The position numbers were made by a program, and so were the translations under genes. Shown here piece by piece: positions 46,188 through 54,666 of a DNA stretch of 54,681 bases. Under the pieces are notes generated by a model, which was given only the letters and a program-made list of their open reading frames with translations, searched no databases and had not been told where the DNA came from. The DNA is from a virus, in the IMG/VR virus record IMGVR_UViG_3300028571_000037, positions 1 through 54,681 of that record. One strand, 5' to 3'. Each line of letters starts with the position of its first letter. The first letter of the stretch is position 1.

Positions 46188-47240
46188 ATGAAACTATCTG
46201 AATTTTTATTTGAGCAAAATAAGGACCCTAATTCGGTGGTCCTTATTTTACGTGATTATTTGAGTGGTGATGCCACCAAGGATGAAGTGATGGAGGTTAT
46301 ACCAGAAATTAAGGAAATAAAAGGTAATGGTGCTCTTTTAGAATTTGATGATTATTGGGACCTCTTTTCCGAAGATTCGTCTACCGATGGTTATATCGAT
46401 GATATTTTAAACGATAGAGGTTCGTGGATTTATGAGGATCAGGAATCTGAAGATTGGGATCAAGGATATGGTTTTTACAATTTTTCTAAAGAGGAACAAG
46501 CAAGGCTTAATCAAGTAATGTCACTCATTTATCCCGAATTGAGACAATCACCTTGTGATTTCGATGATTCTTCAAATTGTACCCGTTATATTTCTGATTT
46601 TATTTCTGAAGAATTTTCTCAACAATTATCGAATATTTTTTATAGTATTACTGAATCTAAAAATACTAAAATACTGGAAGAACTAAAAGAAGAACTATTT
46701 TCCGAATACTCTTTGCCACTTCCCAAAGGTTTATTACAAATGATGGTTATCGAACCATATGAATCATTTGTTGTTACCATACCACAATTATTGAATTTCA
46801 TCCAACAAAATAATAATGATTCAGAAGATCTTGTTGATATAATTAAAAAATATAATTATGAGGTTGGTTATTATCCTAATTGGGAGGATGGATTTTATGA
46901 ATATGGTGGTGATTGGGACGATACGGATTTTCGAAAACGTGTTGATAGATTGTTGGAGGATATGGAAAACTCCATAATGAATGGTGAAGAACCATTTAGT
47001 AAATACACTAAAGTCGGGAACTTTTTTAGTCTATTAAAAGACTTCGGGGTTACCGTTGGTCGATATAAAGAATTCCCCGAAAATTCCGTTTACGGCCGAT
47101 TTCGTATTGTGAAGTTTTTGCACGAGGAAGATAAGGTGTTTGTTCAAGTAACAAAAAAACCAAATGAATTCCAATATGTTAACTATAAACTCCCCATCGA
47201 GGACGTTAAGAATCTATTGACTACATATAGTCTTTTTTGA
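46188..47240 (+). CDS. Tagged large acidic protein
   Basis: 350 residues from MKLSEFLFEQ, a very short tag with L-F-E before Q, strikingly like the MELITELFDE-type openings of T4 capsid-targeted proteins. Rest acidic, helical, with YPNWEDGFYEYGGDWDD in the middle and a beta C-terminus (VYGRFRIVKFLHEEDKVFV). No known domain. Confidence 0.8.
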   Translation: MKLSEFLFEQNKDPNSVVLILRDYLSGDATKDEVMEVIPEIKEIKGNGALLEFDDYWDLFSEDSSTDGYIDDILNDRGSWIYEDQESEDWDQGYGFYNFSKEEQARLNQVMSLIYPELRQSPCDFDDSSNCTRYISDFISEEFSQQLSNIFYSITESKNTKILEELKEELFSEYSLPLPKGLLQMMVIEPYESFVVTIPQLLNFIQQNNNDSEDLVDIIKKYNYEVGYYPNWEDGFYEYGGDWDDTDFRKRVDRLLEDMENSIMNGEEPFSKYTKVGNFFSLLKDFGVTVGRYKEFPENSVYGRFRIVKFLHEEDKVFVQVTKKPNEFQYVNYKLPIEDVKNLLTTYSLF

Positions 47241-47241
47241 T

Positions 47242-47267
47242 TTTGTAACATTTTTTTTGTATATTTG
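47242..47267 (+). promoter_or_regulatory. Possible host-type promoter
   Basis: TTTG (47242-47245) and TATATTTG (47260-47267), but the spacer is only 14 nt, so the -33 match is doubtful. Confidence 0.4.
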
Positions 47268-47282
47268 TTGAGGACTAATCTT

Positions 47283-47360
47283 ATGGATGAATATAGATTT
47301 GGTATATATCAATTGTATGTCCTTATAATATATTGTAATAAAACACTTTTGGAACAATGA
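47283..47360 (+). CDS. Possible 25-residue leader peptide
   Basis: ATG frame MDEYRFGIYQ...TLLEQ whose TGA overlaps the ATG of the peptidase gene (ATGA). Placed after a TATATTTG element, it may couple translation. Confidence 0.35.
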   Translation: MDEYRFGIYQLYVLIIYCNKTLLEQ

Positions 47361-48178
47361 AAGATTTAGAATTTTTAAAGGAACTAATGTCTGTTCGGAC
47401 CTCCACATATTACGAAGAACTTATGGTACAATTCATCTGTGAATGGTTGGACAAGGAAGGTATCCCATATGTCGTTGATGAAATGATGAATGTGTATGCG
47501 ACCAAGACCACAGAGGGGTTTGAAGAAAAACTTTATCCCTGTATGGTGGCACATACCGATACGGTCCATCATTTTGAAGACGAAATTTTGGTAAAAGAAC
47601 AGATGTTACCAAATCGTCAAGGAGATAATAAGTTGTCATTGAAAGGATATAACCCTCAGGGAAACCCTGTCGGGATCGGTGGTGATGATAAATGTGGTGT
47701 TTTTGGGGCTTTAATTTCCCTTAGGGATTTACCTCATCTTAAAGCGGCATTTTTTGTTTCCGAAGAAATTGGTTGTTTGGGGTCGAGTGCTGCTAGTCCC
47801 GAGTTTTTCTCGGATGTTGCTTATGCAATTCAACTCGATGCTCCGAGTAATTATATGGTAACGGAGGTGTGTTCAGGTATTCGTTTATTCGATCGTGAAT
47901 CAGATTTTTATAAGACAGTGAACGAAGTTTTATCGGAAAAATTTGAATATCATGAATTTCAAGTTCATCCATATACAGATGTTTCTCAATTGAAAAAGAA
48001 ATTTAACTTTTCTTGTATAAATTTTTCGTGTGGATACTATAATTATCATACAATCAATGAGTATGTAGTGGTTGAAGATTTAGAAAACTCAATTCATACT
48101 GCTCAAGAAATTATAAACAGATTAGGATATACAAAACACGAATATGAAGCTCAAGGATACCGTAGGAATTTTTCCTGA
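47357..48178 (+). CDS. M20-type metallopeptidase (peptidase T-like)
   Basis: 273 residues. Co-catalytic metal motifs in order: VAHTDTV (~67), GIGGDDKCG (~106, bridging Asp), SEEIGCLGS (~135, general base Glu and metal Glu), QLDAPS (~160) and YNYHTINEYV (~235, last His). Shorter than cellular peptidase T, so the dimerisation lid is reduced. It may trim short peptides, perhaps the products of the Clp machinery or prohead propeptides (speculative). Confidence 0.88.
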   Translation: MKDLEFLKELMSVRTSTYYEELMVQFICEWLDKEGIPYVVDEMMNVYATKTTEGFEEKLYPCMVAHTDTVHHFEDEILVKEQMLPNRQGDNKLSLKGYNPQGNPVGIGGDDKCGVFGALISLRDLPHLKAAFFVSEEIGCLGSSAASPEFFSDVAYAIQLDAPSNYMVTEVCSGIRLFDRESDFYKTVNEVLSEKFEYHEFQVHPYTDVSQLKKKFNFSCINFSCGYYNYHTINEYVVVEDLENSIHTAQEIINRLGYTKHEYEAQGYRRNFS

Positions 48179-48746
48179 AACTTTAAGTAAATCTTTTTGT
48201 AATGAATTGATTGATATTTTTAAAAAGAACAAACAATATCATTATCAAGGAATCACAGCATCTGGTTACGATAGTGTATACAAGGAAACCACCGATTTCA
48301 ACTTATTGGACAACCCAGAATTAAGTGAGTATACAAATCACATTACTAAAATGTCGAATGAAAAAATTAACGAATACTTGGAAAGATTTCCGGCTAACTC
48401 AGAATTCAACACAGCCAACTATCTTTTCAGGTTGGGAACCTACTACCCTGTTTGGCAACTACAAAAGTATAAAAAGGGTGAAGGACACTTCAAAGCCTAT
48501 CATACTGAGGGAGAATATTGGGAATTTCACAACCGAATATTTGCGGTAATGTTTTACCTAAATGATGTACCTGAGGGTGGTGAAACAGAATTTTTACACT
48601 TGGATATGATGATCAAACCGAAACAAGGTACTTTTTTAGTGTGGCCAGCACCTTGGCCTTATGTTCATCGTGGACATGTACCGATATCCAACAACAAATA
48701 CATTCTTACGACATGGCTCAATCGAAATGAAAAGATTGGGATATAA
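48144..48746 (+). CDS. 2OG-Fe(II) oxygenase, prolyl-4-hydroxylase type
   Basis: 200 residues; overlaps the peptidase gene by 35 nt. AYHTEGEYWEFHNRIFAVMF gives H-x-E in place of H-x-D, GGETEFLHLDMMIKPKQGTF the core, and YVHRGHVP the distal His. KYILTTWLN closes, with Lys or none for the usual Arg/Lys. The H-x-E variant is less common and may alter activity. Confidence 0.85.
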   Translation: MKLKDTVGIFPETLSKSFCNELIDIFKKNKQYHYQGITASGYDSVYKETTDFNLLDNPELSEYTNHITKMSNEKINEYLERFPANSEFNTANYLFRLGTYYPVWQLQKYKKGEGHFKAYHTEGEYWEFHNRIFAVMFYLNDVPEGGETEFLHLDMMIKPKQGTFLVWPAPWPYVHRGHVPISNNKYILTTWLNRNEKIGI

Positions 48747-48754
48747 AATATTTT

Positions 48755-48779
48755 AGAGGTCGGAAGACCTCTTTTTTTT
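48755..48779 (+). terminator. Intrinsic terminator
   Basis: AGAGGTC GGAA GACCTCT followed by T8. Confidence 0.92.
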
Positions 48780-48799
48780 GCCTTAACATTTTTGAACTT

Positions 48800-48988
48800 A
48801 TGAAACTAAACGAAATAGAAAAGAAAATTACAGATATCGAATATGAATTATTTATATCAATACGTCAAGGTCATCGACCAAGTATCGGAGACCAATATCA
48901 CAATTTACGTGTTGAGGTAAACATCCTACGATGTATGTATTTTGGGTATGATTCAAAGTTCTGTAAAAAAACAAAAGAGGGTCTATGA
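48800..48988 (+). CDS. Small helical protein
   Basis: 62 residues, MKLNEIEKKITDIEYELFIS; coiled-coil-like helix then HNLRVEVNILRCMYFGYDSK. Its stop lies in a terminator hairpin. Unknown function. Confidence 0.65.
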   Translation: MKLNEIEKKITDIEYELFISIRQGHRPSIGDQYHNLRVEVNILRCMYFGYDSKFCKKTKEGL

Positions 48989-48996
48989 CCCTCTTT
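48974..48996. terminator. Bidirectional terminator
   Basis: AAAGAGGGTC TAT GACCCTCTTT between the small gene and clpC (convergent). Confidence 0.85.
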
Positions 48997-49000
48997 CTAT

Positions 49001-50995
49001 TTATTTGATGACAACTTTTTCATCCTTTACTGTGAGAAGGTATCGAGTTCCTTCTTTCACCGTATCAGAAAGAACAGATTCAGATATCAAATCTTCAACT
49101 TCATCTTGAATTGCTCTTTTGATGGGTCGAGCTCCGTAAACTTGGTCAAACCCTACTTTAGAAATGTGTTCAACAATTTTGTCATCAAAAGTAAAAGATA
49201 ACTTAAGATCATTCAAACGTGAGATCAATTTATTCAATTCAATTGATACGATTTTTTTCATAGATTCTTGATCTAAAGAATTAAATACAATTGTTTCATC
49301 AATACGATTTAAAAATTCTGGTGAAAAATAGTTTTTCATTTCCTTCTTGATGATTTCCTTTTTCTGTTCCTCTGATGAATAAGAAGATCCACCGAATCCG
49401 ATTCCTGTACCGAAATCTTGAAGTTTTTTGGCACCAAGATTAGAGGTCATTATTATCAGGGTGTTCTTGAAGTTGATCTTGCGACCCAAAGAATCAGTCA
49501 AATGACCTTCGTCTAACATCTGAAGTAAGGTGTTGAAGATTTCTTTGTTTGCCTTTTCTACCTCATCGAACAGAACAACTGAGTATGGTTTGTTCTTAAC
49601 TTGCTCCGTAAGTTGACCACCTTCATCGTATCCAACATATCCCGGAGGAGCTCCGATCAAACGTGATATTGTATGTTTTTCTTGGTATTCAGACATGTCA
49701 ACACGGATAAGATTGTTGGAAGATCCGAATATTTGTTTTGCCAATTGTTTTGCTAAGTGTGTTTTACCAACTCCAGTGGATCCCAAAAATATAAATGAAC
49801 CGATTGGTTTATTAGGATCTTTAATACCCAAACGATTTCGTCTCATTGCCCGAGCAATTTTGGTTACCGCTTCATTTTGTCCAATCACTTCTTTATTCAA
49901 AAAGTCCTCAAGACCGATAAGGGCGGTTCTATCATCCAAAGACAATTTATTTACGGGTATTTTGGTCATCGATGCTACAACTGTCAGAACAAGATCAGCG
50001 TCAATAGGTTTTCTATTTTCAGATTGTTCTTTTTCGAATTTGATTTTTTCCTTTTCGAGACGTTCCAAAAGTTTCTTCTCCTTATCACGGATCTGAGCCG
50101 CTTGTTCGTAGTCCTGCTTTTTGACGACATCCAATTTATGTTGTTTTAATTCAACCGCCTTTTGTTTCAATACATCGATTGATTCGGGCATCTTAACCTC
50201 TACTTGACTACGAGCACCTACCTCATCCAAAATATCGAACGCTTTGTCGGGAAACTCACGGTCGGTGATATATCGATCTGCAAGATTCACACACATCTCC
50301 AAGATTTCTTGGGTATAAATGACTTTATGGAAGTCTTCGTAACGAGATTTAGATTGTTCTAAGATTAATAGGGTCTCTTCCTTTGATGGTGAGTCGATAC
50401 TGACCTTCTGAAAACGACGTTCGAGAGCTCCGTCTTTTTCAAAGTTGGTACGGTACTCGTTTAGTGTTGTTGCTCCGATACATTGGATCTCACCACGAGC
50501 CAATGCGGGTTTGAATATGTTCGATGCGTCCATAGATCCTGAAGCATTACCAGCTCCTACGATTGTGTGGATCTCGTCAATAAAGACGATAATCTCCTTG
50601 TTTTCAGATAATTCTTCGATAATGACTTTCATACGCTCTTCGAATTGTCCACGATATTTGGTACCAGCAACAATAGAGGTCAGATCCAATAAAACAATTC
50701 GTTTATCACGAAGGTTCCGTGGACAATCTCCCTGAACAATTTTGTTGGCCAAACCCTCGACAATTGCGGTTTTACCACTGCCAGGTTCACCGATTATGAT
50801 GGGATTGTTTTTTTTCCGACGAGATAGGATTTGTGCGATTCGATTGATTTCCATCTCACGACCTATTACAGGATCCAATTTACCTTCAAAGGCCATTTTA
50901 TTTAGGTCTTTAGAGAAATTATCCAATACTGGTGTTCCACTTTGTTTTTGACGGGATTTAGATCCTTTGTCATTTTCGTCCATAGATTCGATCAT
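49001..50995 (-). CDS. clpC: ClpC-like AAA+ unfoldase lacking the Clp-N domain
   Basis: 664 residues from the ATG at 50995 (an upstream TTG would add nine). Two AAA+ modules: first Walker A GEPGSGKT (~69), Walker [10 protein letters not shown]; second Walker A GSTGVGKT (~415), Walker [11 protein letters not shown]. Between them a UVR-type segment ([20 protein letters not shown]) as in ClpC. Cellular ClpC has ~150 N-terminal residues for adaptors; here there are ~25. Feeds proteins to ClpP, encoded at 30475. Confidence 0.93.
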   Translation of the reverse strand: MIESMDENDKGSKSRQKQSGTPVLDNFSKDLNKMAFEGKLDPVIGREMEINRIAQILSRRKKNNPIIIGEPGSGKTAIVEGLANKIVQGDCPRNLRDKRIVLLDLTSIVAGTKYRGQFEERMKVIIEELSENKEIIVFIDEIHTIVGAGNASGSMDASNIFKPALARGEIQCIGATTLNEYRTNFEKDGALERRFQKVSIDSPSKEETLLILEQSKSRYEDFHKVIYTQEILEMCVNLADRYITDREFPDKAFDILDEVGARSQVEVKMPESIDVLKQKAVELKQHKLDVVKKQDYEQAAQIRDKEKKLLERLEKEKIKFEKEQSENRKPIDADLVLTVVASMTKIPVNKLSLDDRTALIGLEDFLNKEVIGQNEAVTKIARAMRRNRLGIKDPNKPIGSFIFLGSTGVGKTHLAKQLAKQIFGSSNNLIRVDMSEYQEKHTISRLIGAPPGYVGYDEGGQLTEQVKNKPYSVVLFDEVEKANKEIFNTLLQMLDEGHLTDSLGRKINFKNTLIIMTSNLGAKKLQDFGTGIGFGGSSYSSEEQKKEIIKKEMKNYFSPEFLNRIDETIVFNSLDQESMKKIVSIELNKLISRLNDLKLSFTFDDKIVEHISKVGFDQVYGARPIKRAIQDEVEDLISESVLSDTVKEGTRYLLTVKDEKVVIK

Positions 50996-51175
50996 ATTAT
51001 AAGTTTTAGAATTATACCCCAAATATACAATTATTTTTCCAAATACCTAATACTGACATTTTGACATACAGGTTTTTTATCGGCTTGACAAAATGTCATA
51101 TAAAATATATATTTATGTATTGGCACATTATTTATGGATAATTTACCAAAATAAATTATAAAATCAAAATTAACT

Positions 51176-51637
51176 ATGTTCGAAAGAAGAATCTTTTTAG
51201 GAGACCTGTTCAATCAACTCAATAATAAATTTCTTAACAATTCCCTATTTGAGAAGTTTGATATTCCCCTAAATGACAACTCAGAGAAAAATAAAAAAGA
51301 AGATTTCAATACGGAAATTTTTAAAACTGACGATGGAAGAATTATCATTAGTAGTTTTATTCGTACATCAGGGTTCGATGATGATATGTTGACAACCATG
51401 TTTGGATCAAAAGAAAAATCAAACTCCGAAATTACCACATTAGAAAAACAACTCCAAAATGCGATTTCCAAAGAAGACTATGAACTGGCGATTAGTCTCC
51501 GTGATAAAATCAACAAATCCAAAAATACACAAGCAGAAATCAACACACTTGAGGTTGAACTTAAAAAAGTTATTTCTGAACATAACTTCGAAAGAGCAAT
51601 CGAAATTCGTGATCAATTGAAAAAACTAAAGATGTAA
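51176..51637 (+). CDS. UVR-motif protein, candidate Clp adaptor
   Basis: 153 residues. Two UVR motifs: LEKQLQNAISKEDYELAISL (~88-107) and LEVELKKVISEHNFERAIEI (~123-142), each followed by RD-x2-K. The N-terminal ~80 residues are a mixed domain with no zinc Cys (unlike McsA). UVR helices mediate McsA-ClpC and UvrB-UvrC contacts, so with clpC transcribed divergently next door this may be the phage's own adaptor. Confidence 0.75.
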   Translation: MFERRIFLGDLFNQLNNKFLNNSLFEKFDIPLNDNSEKNKKEDFNTEIFKTDDGRIIISSFIRTSGFDDDMLTTMFGSKEKSNSEITTLEKQLQNAISKEDYELAISLRDKINKSKNTQAEINTLEVELKKVISEHNFERAIEIRDQLKKLKM

Positions 51638-51648
51638 TATTTACCATT

Positions 51649-51765
51649 ATGGTGAACATCATTATTTCGGTTGTTTTATTTGGAGGAGCGGTCATACTTT
51701 TGGTTTTTTCAAAGACTCAAAAAAAAGATTGTGGGTGCGGATCCTGTACTTGTTCTAACAAGTAA
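51649..51765 (+). CDS. 38-residue Cys-rich membrane protein
   Basis: MVNIIISVVLFGGAVILLVF membrane helix followed by a KKDCGCGSCTC cluster and a short end. ATATTTAC lies 4 nt upstream. Layout matches FeoB-associated or similar Cys-rich membrane peptides. Metal binding is likely. Confidence 0.65.
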   Translation: MVNIIISVVLFGGAVILLVFSKTQKKDCGCGSCTCSNK

Positions 51766-51773
51766 AAAATTAT

Positions 51774-51804
51774 AAACCCCCTGCGTTAGTTTGGGGGTTT
51801 TTTA
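51774..51804 (+). terminator. Intrinsic terminator
   Basis: AAACCCCC ... GGGGGTTT then T3, 11-nt loop. Confidence 0.85.
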
Positions 51805-51848
51805 TTTTAATATTTGGTATTGTCAAGTTTTTGTTGTTACTTTGTTGT

Positions 51849-52304
51849 ATGGAAAAATATATTACACACAATATCGATTGGCAAAAAGCATCGGAGGCTT
51901 TCGAATTACCAATTGATTTGTTAATTGAATTTTTTAACGATGGTAGGGTGATTGGTAGACTTGGTGAATTTATAGATAAGCATCATACACAGTCTTTACG
52001 TCAAAATGAAAATTGTAGTTTTGACAATCTTACTATAGAAAATAAGAGAAGGGAAATTCGTTCGTGTCGTAATAGTGTTTCTTTCGCTGCGTCAAAAGAA
52101 GTAGGAAGTGGAAGAAAAGTAACTAAGAAGGGATTTGAAGAAAAACTCAACAACGTAGATGAATTTGCAGTGATTGATAGCAGACAAATCAAACAAGGAA
52201 AACTTGAATTTCTCCTTTTAACAACAGATGAAGTTCGAAATCTTCCTTTGGGTAAAAATAAAAATATGAGTAGTGATAAATTTTGGGCTACCGTTGAAAA
52301 ATAG
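51849..52304 (+). CDS. Unknown protein upstream of methyltransferase
   Basis: 151 residues from MEKYITHNIDWQKASEAFEL; the upstream TACTTTG then 4 nt to the ATG supports this start. Contains FNDGRVIGRLGEFIDKHH, SVSFAASKEVGSGRK and EFAVIDSRQIKQGKLEFLLL, the last with an acidic-x(n)-strand arrangement that could be a PD-(D/E)xK-like core but lacks the canonical motif. Placement before a DNA methyltransferase suggests a restriction or regulatory partner; not proven. Confidence 0.65.
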   Translation: MEKYITHNIDWQKASEAFELPIDLLIEFFNDGRVIGRLGEFIDKHHTQSLRQNENCSFDNLTIENKRREIRSCRNSVSFAASKEVGSGRKVTKKGFEEKLNNVDEFAVIDSRQIKQGKLEFLLLTTDEVRNLPLGKNKNMSSDKFWATVEK

Positions 52305-52329
52305 ATATTTTTTTGTATAATTATTACAT

Positions 52330-53157
52330 ATGGAACTAAACAAAATTTATCACGAAGATTGCTTGGCTACAATGGGTAGAATGTTAGAGAATACCGTGTC
52401 ACTCACGGTTACATCGCCACCTTACGATGACTTAAGAACATATAATAATAAGATTAAAGGGTTATCAACTGACTATAATGGTTATTCATTTGACTTTGAG
52501 AATATTGCGAGAGAGTTATATCGTGTTACCAAACTTGGTGGTATTGTTGTATGGGTTGTTGGAGATGCTACACATAATGGTTCGGAAACAGGAACCTCAT
52601 TCCGACAAGCATTATTCTTCAAAGAGATTGGGTTTAATATTCACGACACAATGATTTATATGAAGAATAATTTCTCAAATCCGTCATCAACAAGATACCA
52701 TCAGATTTTTGAGTATGTGTTTGTATTATCCAAGGGAAAACCTGCAACTTTTAATCCTATCAAAGACAGGAAGAATGTATATGGTGGACAGGTAGGTTCG
52801 TGGGGTAAGAATACTGTCAGACAAAAAGATGGTTCTATGAAGGAGAACACCAAGAAGATGATAGAAGAGTATGGGCAACGATATAATGTTTGGACATATA
52901 AGACTTCTAAGAATGGACAGGAAGATGAGGTTGCATACGAACACCCAGCAATATTCCCAATTGATTTGGTTAAGGACCATATTACATCTTGGACAAACGA
53001 GGGGGATATTATTTACGACCCGTTTATGGGAAGTGGAACAACCGCAAAAGGAGCCATGTTGTTGAATAGACAATGGATTGGTTCTGAGATAAATGAAGAG
53101 TATGTGGATATATGTGACCGAAGGTTAGGAACGATTCAAACGGAAATGAATCTATAA
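52330..53157 (+). CDS. DNA adenine/cytosine-N4 methyltransferase, beta class
   Basis: 275 residues. Motif IV TSPPYDDLRTY (~28-38) precedes motif I DPFMGSGTT (~231-239), the order of the beta class of N6-adenine/N4-cytosine enzymes; IGSEINEEYVDIC follows. Central target-recognition region ~100-200 with NNFSNPSSTRYHQIFEYVFV. Uses S-adenosylmethionine to modify DNA, protecting phage DNA or acting with a restriction partner. Starts 25 nt after the upstream gene. Confidence 0.93.
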   Translation: MELNKIYHEDCLATMGRMLENTVSLTVTSPPYDDLRTYNNKIKGLSTDYNGYSFDFENIARELYRVTKLGGIVVWVVGDATHNGSETGTSFRQALFFKEIGFNIHDTMIYMKNNFSNPSSTRYHQIFEYVFVLSKGKPATFNPIKDRKNVYGGQVGSWGKNTVRQKDGSMKENTKKMIEEYGQRYNVWTYKTSKNGQEDEVAYEHPAIFPIDLVKDHITSWTNEGDIIYDPFMGSGTTAKGAMLLNRQWIGSEINEEYVDICDRRLGTIQTEMNL

Positions 53158-53162
53158 AATAG

Positions 53163-53189
53163 ACCCCCACTCAAAAGGTGGGGTTTTTT
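53163..53189 (+). terminator. Intrinsic terminator
   Basis: CCCCAC TCAAAAG GTGGGG then T6. Confidence 0.9.
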
Positions 53190-53271
53190 AGTTTCTACAC
53201 GTATTAGACCAACCCTATGAATAAAACCTTTCCTGGTTGACTTGGGGTTTTTTATTTTTTATAATTGAGTT

Positions 53272-53538
53272 ATGTATAAAATTAACAAAGAAAAAGAACA
53301 AGAGGTAGTAATTTCGACTATTGAAACCAAGGAATACCACTTGGTGACTCAAGAGGGTTTGGAGTTTATTGTTAGACAAGAAGATGCATGGGAATGGGTT
53401 ACCTACTATACCAATTTAAGTGAAGATGGTAAAACTATTTCTAAAGTATTCAGAGAATTAAAATGGACAACACCCCCTGATCCAATTATAGATTTTTTTA
53501 ATAATATTGATCAACATCTCAATGACGCAGGAAAATAA
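53272..53538 (+). CDS. Small protein whose 3' end is duplicated at 54107
   Basis: 88 residues: EYHLVTQEGLEFIVRQEDAW, then ELKWTTPPDPIIDFFNNIDQ. The last ~26 residues recur as a partial copy after the next gene. No known domain; overlaps the downstream start. Confidence 0.7.
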   Translation: MYKINKEKEQEVVISTIETKEYHLVTQEGLEFIVRQEDAWEWVTYYTNLSEDGKTISKVFRELKWTTPPDPIIDFFNNIDQHLNDAGK

Positions 53539-54103
53539 GATAAGACCGAATCTATGGCAGAGATTTCTTCTGTATTGGAAATTCGAATATCGTTACTACC
53601 CACGAAACTTTGTCCGTGGAGTTAAAAACCTAATTAAATGGGGTCCGATAATTTGGAAAGACCGTGATTGGGATGATAGTTTTTTGTTTGAAATTATCAA
53701 ATTCAAAATCTCAAATATGTCGGAGTCACATGGTAAAACTATGACTTATGTGGGTTCGCAGCGCAATGTAGAGATTATGGACACAATCGTTCGATTGATT
53801 GATAAATTCCAAACGGAGCATTATCAGCATGAATTCTTAGACTATATTGATGACGAGTATTCATTTGTACAAATCGAAGGAACAGATTCTTTTGAAATGA
53901 AAACTGTAAATCTTCGTAATGACTTAGACCAATATTTCGCAAAATATCCCCTTTTGAAAAAGCGTGCTACAAACCATCCGTTTTATCAAAAAAATCCAAG
54001 TGATAATAGTATGGGAATGTCTATGGGGAAGGTACAACACGATAGGGCAAAACGTCTTATCTTTGAACTTCTAAATCGTAATGTAGAAAAATGGTGGGAA
54101 TAA
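53522..54103 (+). CDS. Unknown phage protein between duplicated ends
   Basis: 193 residues from MTQENKIRPNLWQRFLLYWK. Aromatic and basic N-terminus, FFEIIKFKISNMSESHG-like core and a helical C-terminus. Flanked by the full gene 53272 and a copy of its 3' end, as if inserted with a duplication. No nuclease or transposase motif seen. Confidence 0.75.
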   Translation: MTQENKIRPNLWQRFLLYWKFEYRYYPRNFVRGVKNLIKWGPIIWKDRDWDDSFLFEIIKFKISNMSESHGKTMTYVGSQRNVEIMDTIVRLIDKFQTEHYQHEFLDYIDDEYSFVQIEGTDSFEMKTVNLRNDLDQYFAKYPLLKKRATNHPFYQKNPSDNSMGMSMGKVQHDRAKRLIFELLNRNVEKWWE

Positions 54104-54106
54104 TAA

Positions 54107-54190
54107 GAGTTAAAATGGACAACACCACCAAACCAGATTATAGAATTTTTCAATAACATTGATCACCATCTTGATGATGTAGAAAAATAA
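54107..54190 (+). pseudogene. Duplicated C-terminal fragment of the 53272 gene
   Basis: Reads LKWTTPPNQIIEFFNNIDHH ... in frame, then stop, matching the end of the 53272 protein (LKWTTPPDPIIDFFNNIDQH). No start codon of its own in frame. Confidence 0.75.
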
Positions 54191-54200
54191 CATACATAAT

Positions 54201-54225
54201 ATCCTCACATAATGTGGGGATTTTA
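54201..54225 (+). terminator. Intrinsic terminator
   Basis: ATCCTCACA TAA TGTGGGGAT then TTTT; one G-U pair. Confidence 0.75.
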
Positions 54226-54248
54226 TATTTATTGATAAATTATACCAT

Positions 54249-54623
54249 ATGTGGCAAGCAAACATCACAATCAACAATAATACAGGATACAACTTAACTA
54301 TAGATGGTGTAGGACCTTGCAACACAACAATAGTACCTAACTCATCATTTAGTTGGTCATCAACAGAGGTTCATAACACAAAGAGTTTATTGTTTTGGGT
54401 GCAACCAAACGTATGGTACATGCAAGGTAACCTGTCCTTCGGTCCCGAAGCTGGCGTTTATGTGGACCGTGGATGGATGGCTGACAATGACCAAACCATA
54501 GAGATGTTGGCAAACGCAAATGGTAAGGAATGGACTCAGACATCAAACGGAGGGGAAACTCTCTTACAGTGGAATGAATTTGAAAATGGGGGTGATATAA
54601 CACTAACCTTCAACAATCAGTAA
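54249..54623 (+). CDS. Beta-sandwich protein
   Basis: 124 residues: MWQANITINNNTGYNLTIDG, then regular strands with many Asn, Thr and Trp and no charged clusters. No signal peptide. The fold resembles aegerolysin-like or small tail-fibre/adhesin beta sandwiches by composition only. ATATTTAT (54225-54232) is 16 nt upstream, consistent with late expression. Confidence 0.65.
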   Translation: MWQANITINNNTGYNLTIDGVGPCNTTIVPNSSFSWSSTEVHNTKSLLFWVQPNVWYMQGNLSFGPEAGVYVDRGWMADNDQTIEMLANANGKEWTQTSNGGETLLQWNEFENGGDITLTFNNQ

Positions 54624-54666
54624 TAGAGACCCTTTTAATACAAGGAGTTTATTTATTCTTTTTATT

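Noticed and set aside
49695-50951. Plus-strand frames inside clpC
   Set aside because: Shadows of a strongly supported gene.
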